11,328 nt of DNA from Clostridia bacterium (GTDB lineage Bacteria > Bacillota > Clostridia > Peptostreptococcales > Anaerovoracaceae), in assembly GCA_900766045.1 (NCBI GenBank), contig CAAFTW010000019.1, positions 1 through 11,328 of the forward strand. The letters run 5' to 3'. Of this stretch, positions 1 through 5,840 are shown piece after piece. Position numbers and translations under genes: made by a program. Within the stretch, counting starts at the first letter, position 1. Every line of letters begins with the position of its first letter. The notes below the pieces were generated by a model. It worked only from the letters and a program-made list of their open reading frames with translations, had not been told where the DNA came from and did not search any database.

Positions 1-8
1 AGACCGGC

Positions 9-69
9 CTCGGGAATTCACTTCTTTAACATCAATTTCCCGAGTATCTGAAAAATATCCTCGGGAAAT
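9..69 (-). other. Three-arm inverted repeat with two alternative hairpins
   Basis: Three copies of a CTCGGGAA-type arm lie here: arm A at 9-18, its complement B at 34-44, and a second A-type arm C at 60-69. B (35-44) pairs perfectly over 10 bases with C (60-69) around a 15-base loop, or with A (9-18) with one bulged base, so the two hairpins exclude each other. Read on the minus strand, the B/C stem can gain a further U-G pair (34/70) and a C-G pair (33/71). No U tract follows, so it is not a classical terminator. It may be the distal part of the structured region downstream of uvrC, or belong to a gene left of the window. Confidence 0.45.
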
Positions 70-217
70 CGCGATTATTATTTTAATTCACGAAGCCGGC
101 AATTAATATGAATGCAATTTTACGAATGTATATGCACGTCACGCACCATTTACTATATTACATAAACTTTATATTATATAAACTTTGCCCACTTTGATTA
201 TCCAGCACAATAACATC

Positions 218-253
218 TTTCGGATAGGCAGCCCATTTAACGCTCATCCGAAA
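218..253 (-). other. Isolated 8-bp hairpin
   Basis: TTTCGGAT at 218-225 is the exact complement of ATCCGAAA at 246-253, with a 20-base loop. On the minus strand the stem is followed by GATGTTA, the same heptamer that follows the 35-69 hairpin on that strand, which suggests the two are related units. The surrounding stretch 100-217 is AT-rich, contains a 9-base direct repeat (ATAAACTTT at 162-170 and 178-186) and shows no gene I can support. Confidence 0.35.
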
Positions 254-274
254 TAATCACCCATAATGCACAAA

Positions 275-293
275 AATGTATACAGTATACATT
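275..293. promoter_or_regulatory. Perfect odd palindrome, operator-like
   Basis: The bases AATGTATAC-A-GTATACATT form a 19-base palindrome around a single central A (position 284). Odd-length perfect palindromes of this size and AT-rich TGTATAC half-sites are typical of dimeric helix-turn-helix repressor operators (GntR-type proteins often use such sites). No promoter or gene that it would control is visible within the window. A shorter related site, TATAC-C-GTATA, occurs at 9160-9170 in the leader of the dehydrogenase operon. The assignment is inference from shape only. Confidence 0.3.
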
Positions 294-344
294 CTATTTC
301 ATCTTTCCTTCCACAGAAAGCCACTCTCCCGGAGGGACAACAAT

Positions 345-720
345 CCCTGCCTCTGGACTCTCTCCCTTACTCTTCCAGAGGCAGGGAGCAGAAGGTTTCT
401 GCCCCACACTTCCAGCCGGGCAGAAACCCTCCATTTCGAGAAATCATCAGATTCCCGCCGTACCTTACCGGAACGGCTGGAATCTTCCTTCTTTTCTCCC
501 ATATTATACAGGCTTCCAGAAACCATTTTTCGTCATTCCGGAAGCCCTCCCTTTCCAATTATTTCAATTACAAAGGAGGTTTCCGAACCCCATTTCGAAA
601 CTTCGGAAACCAACCACTTCAATATAATCAGCGGTTCCGCCATCCGATTCCCAAACCTGGCGGAACCATCCTATAAAAACAATCCTCAGCTTTCGGATTT
701 CCTTTTTTACACTCGGAAAC
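345..720 (-). ncRNA. Array of seven evenly spaced hairpins downstream of uvrC (candidate structured RNA or long 3' UTR)
   Basis: Seven hairpins follow one another. Their arms are 345-357/374-386 (13 bp), 394-404/418-428 (11 bp), 450-461/473-484 (11 bp, one mismatch), 511-517/540-546 (7 bp), 578-587/602-611 (10 bp), 632-640/658-666 (9 bp) and 694-701/714-720 (7 bp, one bulge). Their centres lie about 46, 56, 62, 66, 55 and 58 bases apart. The stems differ in sequence yet stay paired; most left arms read GGTTTC/GGTTCC on the plus strand. On the minus strand the second stem extends to 16 bp through U-G pairs at 393/429, 390/432 and 389/433. The fourth extends to 11 bp through a U-G pair at 518/539. 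These positions are A-C mismatches on the plus strand, so the uvrC strand is the likely RNA sense. None of the seven is directly followed by a U tract. The array begins 7 bases after the uvrC stop. I do not recognise the family. Confidence 0.45.
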
Positions 721-727
721 CTCCCTT

Positions 728-2635
728 TTAATTTTCTTCCAGGAAGGTCACGGTGCCACTGCCGAATTCTTTCTTGCCGGCGGGGTGTTTGGAAAAGTAG
801 CTGACGATGTTTTCGGCGGCCTGGCGGGAGACGGACGGGACCTGCATGAGTTCGTCTTCGGAGGCTTTGCGGATGGCGTCGACGGATTTAAAGTAGTAGA
901 GGAGGTCGTTGCGGCGTTTCGGGCCGATGCCCGGGATGTCGTCGAGTTCGGAGTGGAAGGAGTTGCGGCTGTGCAGCTGGTGATGGTAGTCGATGGCAAA
1001 GCGGTGGACTTCTTCCTGGATGGTGCCGCAGTAGCGGAAGAGGACGCTGTGGTGGGCCAGATCGATTTCACGGCCGTCTTCGAACACGAGCGCGCGAGTC
1101 CTGTGGCGGTCGTCTTTTGCCATTCCGGCGACGGGTACGTTCAGGCCGAGCGCGCGGATGACTTTCAGGGCCGCGGTAACCTGGCCGCGGCCGCCGTCCA
1201 TGAGGATGATGTCCGGCAGGGTCTGGAAGCCGCGGCTGCCTTTCTGGGCGCGGCGAAAGCGGCGATACAGAACTTCCTGCAGGCTGCCGTAGTCGTCAGC
1301 ACCTTCAATCGTGCGGATTTTAAAACGGCGGTAGTCTTTTTTCACCGGTTCCAGGCCTTCGAACACAACCATGGCACCGACGGAATCCACGCCGTTGGTA
1401 TTGGAAATATCGTAGGATTCGACGCGGTAAGGTTTTCCGCTGCGTCCCTCTTCACGGCTGAATCCGCCCGCCTGCATGACTTTCTGCATCTCATCGTAAA
1501 CCAGACGCTCCCGTTCGTAGCGGCTTGATGCGCGGTCTTCGATTGTCTTTGTCATTTCATTGATGTCGCGGCGCGTCAGATCCATCAGTGCCCTCTTGCT
1601 TCCTCTTTTTGGCACCAGAATATGGACTTTCTTCCGGTCGCGGCTTAAGAACTCTTCCAGCAGCTCCTTCTCATCTGGCTCTTCCTCCACCAGAATCTCC
1701 GGCGGCACGGTGGCCCACTGGCTGTAATACTGTTTGATGAAGGCAGAAACCATGGCCTTCCGCGAATCACTCTCTTCTGCCTGAATCTGGAAAGTCTCGC
1801 GCCCGCTGAGCTTGCCGGAACGCACCGGGAACAGCACGACGAAGGCGTGATCTTGATCTTTCAGGGCGTATACAATATCGAAATCCTGGTCGTTGATCAT
1901 GGTGACCCGCTGGGTCTCTTTCAGCGCCTTCACCGCCAGCAGATCGTCCCTCCACTTGGCGGCCTCTTCATAGCGCATTTCTTCCGATGCCTCACGCATC
2001 CTGCGGTCCAGTTCCTGCACCAGCGGCTTGTCCTTTCCCGACAGAAAGTCGATGATCTGCTGAATCGACTTCAGATACTCATCCCGGTTCACCTGTCCTG
2101 TGCACACGCCCCTGCAGGCCTGAATGTGATAATTCAGACACGGCCGGTGACTGTCCGGAAATTCAACAGCGCTGCAGCGTTTCAGGGAATACATCCTCTG
2201 CAGAAGCTCCACGATCTGATTTACCGCTCCCGCATCGCTGTAGGGCCCGAAATATTTATTTCCATCCTTCAGCAGCCTTCTCGTCTTCAGAACCCGCGGA
2301 AACGGCTCCGTGACCGTAACCTTTATGTAGGGATAGGTTTTGTCATCGCGGAGCAGCACGTTATATTTCGGCATGTATTTCTTAATCAGGTTGCACTCCA
2401 GAATCAGCGCTTCCATCTCACTTCCGCAAGTGATGTACTCGAACTCGCTGATATGCTGCACCAGAGCCTTCACCTTGGGACTGCTGTTCTGATAGGACGA
2501 CTGAAAATACTGCCGCACGCGGTTTTTCAGAGAAATCGCCTTTCCGACATAAATCACCCTGCCCAGCTTATCCTTATGCAGATAGACCCCCGGGCAATCT
2601 GGCAGTTTCTTCAGATTTTCTTCGATATCAAACAT
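728..2635 (-). CDS. uvrC: UvrABC excinuclease subunit C
   Basis: UvrC makes the two cuts flanking a DNA lesion in nucleotide excision repair after loading by UvrA and UvrB. The protein is 635 aa, normal for the family. In order: GIY-YIG nuclease domain (GVY at 16-18, YVG at 29-31, conserved acidic residues around 73-80); four cysteines C154, C166, C174 and C178, at the positions reported for the iron-sulfur cluster of E. coli UvrC; a UVR helix pair that contacts UvrB (about 204-238); the RNase H-like endonuclease domain with D409, D480 and H544; and a tandem helix-hairpin-helix DNA-binding region (about 566-613). I chose the ATG at 2635 because it follows AGGAGG at 6 bases and matches the family start MFDIEENL; an upstream in-frame start at 2671 has no support. 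It lies 48 bases after dacF and is probably co-transcribed with it. Codon use changes sharply at about residue 403. Confidence 0.97.
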   Translation of the reverse strand: MFDIEENLKKLPDCPGVYLHKDKLGRVIYVGKAISLKNRVRQYFQSSYQNSSPKVKALVQHISEFEYITCGSEMEALILECNLIKKYMPKYNVLLRDDKTYPYIKVTVTEPFPRVLKTRRLLKDGNKYFGPYSDAGAVNQIVELLQRMYSLKRCSAVEFPDSHRPCLNYHIQACRGVCTGQVNRDEYLKSIQQIIDFLSGKDKPLVQELDRRMREASEEMRYEEAAKWRDDLLAVKALKETQRVTMINDQDFDIVYALKDQDHAFVVLFPVRSGKLSGRETFQIQAEESDSRKAMVSAFIKQYYSQWATVPPEILVEEEPDEKELLEEFLSRDRKKVHILVPKRGSKRALMDLTRRDINEMTKTIEDRASSRYERERLVYDEMQKVMQAGGFSREEGRSGKPYRVESYDISNTNGVDSVGAMVVFEGLEPVKKDYRRFKIRTIEGADDYGSLQEVLYRRFRRAQKGSRGFQTLPDIILMDGGRGQVTAALKVIRALGLNVPVAGMAKDDRHRTRALVFEDGREIDLAHHSVLFRYCGTIQEEVHRFAIDYHHQLHSRNSFHSELDDIPGIGPKRRNDLLYYFKSVDAIRKASEDELMQVPSVSRQAAENIVSYFSKHPAGKKEFGSGTVTFLEEN

Positions 2636-2683
2636 AGTCCTCCTCAGCTTCGAACAAAACACAGCCGCCAAGGCCGCAATGCC

Positions 2684-4165
2684 TTAAAACCACCAGCCGC
2701 GCTCGTCCTTTTCTTTCTCTTCCAGCATCTTTCTTCTCGCCAGCCGCTCAATCTTCCGCTTCCGCTCGAGTTTCCTGCGCTTTCTTGCCTTCGCCCGCGC
2801 GGCAGCAATCCCGATTCCGCAGATACATAAAATAATCAGAATCACACTGATTACAACGGTTGCAAAATTGGAAATTCCGAATTTTGACGGGAACCATCCT
2901 GTTTCTGTTCCTTCTGATACCACCAGCGGAATGCTGTTAACCAGCTCCCCGTTGACATAAATTTTATAGCTGCCGACCTCCTGACCGGCCTTCACCGGCG
3001 CCTTCAGCCCCTGGTCGATTTCCGCCTTTCCCTTGATCAGCTTTTTGGAGCCTTCTTTCGGGAGATAGGCGTAGCCGTTTTCCGCTGTGTATACTTTCAG
3101 GCTTGTTTTGGCACCGCCATTGACATGGACTTTTCCGACGTTTTTCCCCTGCTTTACCGCGCAGATTCCCTTGACCTTCTGCCTTGCGTAGGAGATCAGT
3201 TTATTCACATCAGACGTGCGCTTGAGTTCCGTGTCATTAAGCACGACAATGCAGAGTTCCAGGCCGTTTTTATTATAGACGGCAGCGATGCTGCTGCCCT
3301 TTCCCTTCCAGTTTCCGGTTTTTCCCGCAATAACTCCGGTTGAGCCTTTCCTCAGCACCAGACTGCAGTGGTTGATAAAGGTTCTTCCACTGCTCTTATT
3401 GGTCGCCGTCATATGATAACGCTTCGTTCCGGCAATTTTCCGCACCGTGTCATTGGCCAGCGCGACACGGGCAATTTTCATAAAATCCGATGCCGTTGTG
3501 TAATTATTTTTGCTGGAAATCCCGTTCGGATTTGAGAAATGTGTATGGCTGCAGCCGATATTTTCTGCTGTCTGATTCATCAGCTGCAGAAATTCCTTCA
3601 TATTTCCTGTTCCGCAGGCCGCTTCACCAAGGGCATAAGCCGCGTCATTTCCCGAGTTCAGAAGAGCGCCGTACAGAAGCTCTTCTACGGTAACGACCTC
3701 TCCTTTCTTCAGGTGAATTGTGCTGTCTCCCTGGGAAGCCGCATCTTCTGACACAGTCACTTTCTTATCCAGGGGGCATTTCTGGACGACCAGAAGCGCC
3801 GTCATCAGTTTGGTTATGCTGTAAGGGTACAGTTTCTTATCAATATTTTTCACGTAGATCGTCTGTCCGGTGTTTTCGCAGTAGACCATTGCGCTTTCTG
3901 CCGTCAATCCCAGCGGATCCGTTGTCGTCGCAGCTGTTTTTTCAATTCTGAGATTCAGCATGTCTGCATCCGCCTCCCTCATTTCTGCTCTGCTTACCGC
4001 CGACGGTGCAGAAGAAGGCTGCGCCAGACTCTCTGCTCTGCCTGTTTTCTCTGCGGCAAAAACTTCCCCACCGGCGGAGAAACTCTGAAGAACAAACATG
4101 ATAACCAGCACCAGAACGGCTGTCTTCCCTGCGATTTTCCTTTTGTCCCTGATCTTCTGCTTCAT
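2684..4165 (-). CDS. dacF: D-alanyl-D-alanine carboxypeptidase (penicillin-binding protein 5/6 family, DacF-like)
   Basis: This enzyme trims the terminal D-alanine from peptidoglycan stem peptides outside the membrane. The 493-aa protein starts with a basic region and a hydrophobic signal segment (about 13-31), with a likely signal-peptidase site near the AxA at 36-38. The S11-peptidase motifs are all present: SITK (116-119, catalytic serine and lysine), SGN (171-173) and KTG (282-284). A C-terminal beta-rich domain (about 340-418) precedes a single membrane helix (about 433-457) and a strongly basic, probably helical cytoplasmic tail ending WWF. The typical family anchor is an amphipathic helix, so the full transmembrane anchor with a charged 36-residue tail is a variation. 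The start ATG at 4165 has only a weak AGGA 8 bases upstream. It lies just past the serC terminator, with no clear promoter of its own, and is followed by uvrC 48 bases on. Confidence 0.93.
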   Translation of the reverse strand: MKQKIRDKRKIAGKTAVLVLVIMFVLQSFSAGGEVFAAEKTGRAESLAQPSSAPSAVSRAEMREADADMLNLRIEKTAATTTDPLGLTAESAMVYCENTGQTIYVKNIDKKLYPYSITKLMTALLVVQKCPLDKKVTVSEDAASQGDSTIHLKKGEVVTVEELLYGALLNSGNDAAYALGEAACGTGNMKEFLQLMNQTAENIGCSHTHFSNPNGISSKNNYTTASDFMKIARVALANDTVRKIAGTKRYHMTATNKSSGRTFINHCSLVLRKGSTGVIAGKTGNWKGKGSSIAAVYNKNGLELCIVVLNDTELKRTSDVNKLISYARQKVKGICAVKQGKNVGKVHVNGGAKTSLKVYTAENGYAYLPKEGSKKLIKGKAEIDQGLKAPVKAGQEVGSYKIYVNGELVNSIPLVVSEGTETGWFPSKFGISNFATVVISVILIILCICGIGIAAARAKARKRRKLERKRKIERLARRKMLEEKEKDERGWWF

Positions 4166-4210
4166 CGAGTATTCCTGCTATCCCCTTGCTCGTGTACTTT
4201 TTGTCGGTAC

Positions 4211-4243
4211 AAAAAAATTAAGGGCTGGAACAGATCCAGCCCT
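4211..4243 (-). terminator. Intrinsic terminator of serC
   Basis: A 9-bp perfect stem (4221-4229 with 4235-4243, AGGGCTGGA/TCCAGCCCT) with a 5-base loop is followed on the minus strand by a run of seven T (4211-4217). It begins 28 bases after the serC stop codon and separates serC from dacF. Confidence 0.9.
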
Positions 4244-4270
4244 GATCGTGCGTCACTTCCGCAGAATGAT

Positions 4271-5368
4271 TTATTTCTGCGCGTGCTCTTTCTCAAACTT
4301 CTTCATATAGGCAATCAGCTTATCCACGCCTTCTTCCGGCATCGCATTGTAAATGCTTGCGCGGATGCCTCCGATGCTGCGGTGGCCCTTCAGATTGATC
4401 ATGCCCTGCTCTTTAGCGCCCGCAACGAACTCCGCGTCCAGTTCCTTGCTGCCGGTTACAAATACCACGTTCATCAGTGAACGATCCTCCGGTGCGACCG
4501 GAGTCTTGTAGAAGTCGGTTGAGTCCAGATACGCGTACAATTTATCTGCTTTCCGGACATTGATTTCATGCATGGCAGAAAGACCGCCCAGCTTCTTCAG
4601 ATGCTTGAACACCAGTCCCGCAATGTAGATGTTATAGCAAGGCGGTGTGTTATAGAGAGAATCCTTTTTCGCGTGGGTCTCATAGTTCAGATAGACCGGG
4701 CAGTCGTCTGCCGCATATCCGAGCATGTCATCACGGATAATGCAGATGGTGACGCCTGCAGGTGCTACGTTCTTCTGCGCACCGGCGTAAATCATGGCGA
4801 ACTTGCTCACGTCGACTTCCTCACTCAGGAAGCAGCTGGACATATCCGCGATCAGCGGAATGTCTCCCGTGTCCGGAACGTACGAATAGTGCGATCCATA
4901 GATGGTATTATTATAGCATACATAAACGTAATCCGCATCCTCGCGGAAGTCCTCTTTCTTCAGTTTCGGAATGTAGGTAAAGTTGTCCGGTTCTGAAGTT
5001 GCCGCAACGCGGATGTCCCCGAATTTGCAGGCTTCCTGATAGGCTTTCCTTGCCCAGTTTCCGGTAATGATATAGTCCGCTTTCTTTGACTTTCTGAGGA
5101 AATTCAAAGGAACCATGGAAAACTGAAGCGTTCCGCCGCCCTGAAGGAACAATACATGGTAATTATCCGGAATGTGCAGCAGATCGCGCAGATCCTTCTC
5201 GGCTTCCTTGATTATCGCGTCGAACTCCGGAGATCGATGACTCATCTCCATCACTGATTCGCCTGTTCCATGATAATTGAACATGTCTAGTGCTGCCTGC
5301 TGGAGAACCTCCAGAGGAAGCATCGACGGACCCGCAGAGAAATTGTAAACTCGATTGTAAGCAGTCAT
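4271..5368 (-). CDS. serC: Phosphoserine aminotransferase
   Basis: SerC converts 3-phosphohydroxypyruvate and glutamate to O-phosphoserine and 2-oxoglutarate, the second step of serine synthesis; it is a cytosolic PLP enzyme of the class V aminotransferase fold. The protein is 365 aa, standard length. Visible motifs: YNFSAGPSMLP at the N-terminus (8-18), GGGT (77-80, cofactor phosphate region), AGAQKN with the PLP-binding lysine at 199, and GHRSIGGIRASIYNA (328-342) near the C-terminus, which is diagnostic for SerC. The ATG at 5368 is preceded by AGGAGGAG at about 6 bases and starts the protein at the family-typical MTAYNRVYNF; a start 6 codons upstream would put the binding site inside the gene. 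It has its own strong promoter and terminator and is divergent from serA, the enzyme for the preceding step. Confidence 0.97.
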   Translation of the reverse strand: MTAYNRVYNFSAGPSMLPLEVLQQAALDMFNYHGTGESVMEMSHRSPEFDAIIKEAEKDLRDLLHIPDNYHVLFLQGGGTLQFSMVPLNFLRKSKKADYIITGNWARKAYQEACKFGDIRVAATSEPDNFTYIPKLKKEDFREDADYVYVCYNNTIYGSHYSYVPDTGDIPLIADMSSCFLSEEVDVSKFAMIYAGAQKNVAPAGVTICIIRDDMLGYAADDCPVYLNYETHAKKDSLYNTPPCYNIYIAGLVFKHLKKLGGLSAMHEINVRKADKLYAYLDSTDFYKTPVAPEDRSLMNVVFVTGSKELDAEFVAGAKEQGMINLKGHRSIGGIRASIYNAMPEEGVDKLIAYMKKFEKEHAQK

Positions 5369-5427
5369 CTGTCTCCTCCTGACCATTAAAAAAGCTGGAA
5401 TGACGGGCTTCGCTGTATCCCGCCGCC

Positions 5428-5447
5428 GCGGACAAGTTTCCGTCCGC
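5428..5447. other. Hairpin in the serC leader
   Basis: GCGGAC at 5428-5433 pairs with GTCCGC at 5442-5447 around an 8-base loop. In the plus direction it is followed by a T-rich stretch (5451-5460) and looks like an intrinsic terminator pointing away from serC. In the minus direction it sits in the first part of the roughly 95-base serC 5' leader. A second, weaker stem (CGGG/CCCG, within 5403-5422) follows it in the leader. The same GCGGACA/TGTCCGC words recur before serA. Confidence 0.45.
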
Positions 5448-5470
5448 TCGTTTTTGTTTTAACGCACATG

Positions 5471-5499
5471 ATTATAGCATCAATCTTACCAGCTGTAAA
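5471..5499 (-). promoter_or_regulatory. Sigma-A promoter of serC
   Basis: On the minus strand, TTTACA (5494-5499) and a perfect TATAAT (5471-5476) are separated by exactly 17 bases, with an extended -10 TG (TGCTATAAT). Transcription should start near 5464, giving a leader of about 95 bases before the serC ATG. Confidence 0.8.
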
Positions 5500-5581
5500 C
5501 AAACTTATAAATTTTTTATTTTTATTTCACAAATAATGTTTAACTAATTGTGTAGCGGTAATAAATATACCATCAGGTACT

Positions 5582-5700
5582 GGGAGGTGTATTTTCTTTT
5601 GCGTGTTTTTACGTTAAAACAAAGAAGAAATTCATCAACCCATAGAAATGATCAATCATCATTTCTTCCTGAAAAGGCCGCAGGATTACGCGGCCGATAA
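5582..5700 (+). CDS. Candidate serine leader peptide upstream of serA (33 codons, TTG start at 5599)
   Basis: A ribosome binding site-like GGGAGGTG (5582-5589) is followed, 9 bases on, by a TTG at 5599 that opens a 33-codon frame ending at TAA 5698-5700, 140 bases before serA. The peptide contains two Ser-Ser pairs, at residues 12-13 and 20-21, all four encoded by TCA. In serA itself only about one of some 16 serine codons is TCA. Such codon clusters ahead of an amino-acid biosynthesis gene are the hallmark of ribosome-mediated attenuation leader peptides. Against it: the start is TTG, no promoter is clear upstream, and no intrinsic terminator is evident between it and serA. It could be a chance ORF. 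Confidence 0.25.
5645..5695 (+). other. Hairpins in the serA leader
   Basis: GAAATGAT (5645-5652) pairs perfectly with ATCATTTC (5658-5665) around a 5-base loop, and GGCCGC (5676-5681) pairs with GCGGCC (5690-5695) around an 8-base loop. The right arm of the first hairpin can instead pair, as ATTTCTTC (5661-5668), with GAAGAAAT (5624-5631), giving a competing structure. Neither hairpin has a U tract, so these are not ordinary terminators. Confidence 0.4.
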
Positions 5701-5840
5701 ATACTTGTATTCATTGTTTATTCATTATTTAACTGATATTGCGGACACGCGCCGGAAAACTGAGGAGCCGGGCCGCGGCACAAACGGCTTGTCTTCTTGC
5801 CGGGTATGTTTTGTCCGCTGCTGATTGGAGGAACAGCACC

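Noticed and set aside
345..720. CRISPR array, integron attC array or CsrA sponge RNA
   Set aside because: Repeats are not identical, no integrase or core-site motifs are seen, and GGA is not consistently placed in the loops.
266..731. Two overlapping plus-strand open frames of 136 and 151 codons
   Set aside because: They overlap each other, lack a convincing ribosome binding site, resemble no family, and are fully explained by the palindromic stems beneath them.
785..2830. Long plus-strand open frames (785-1528 and 1847-2830)
   Set aside because: They lie opposite uvrC and dacF, which are strongly supported; the frames reflect codon bias of the real genes.
5530..5575. serA promoter
   Set aside because: Several AT-rich -10-like words (AATAAT 5532-5537, TATACC 5566-5571) are present but none has a -35 box at proper distance, so no promoter was called.
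5739..5840. TTG-initiated 34-residue extension of SerA
   Set aside because: Family proteins start near the internal Met, which has GGAGG at proper distance; the extension is low-complexity and Arg/Ala-rich.
5501..5840. T-box riboswitch before serA
   Set aside because: I could not find the T-box consensus (GGTGG-ACCGCG type), a stem I with a specifier loop, or a terminator/antiterminator pair.
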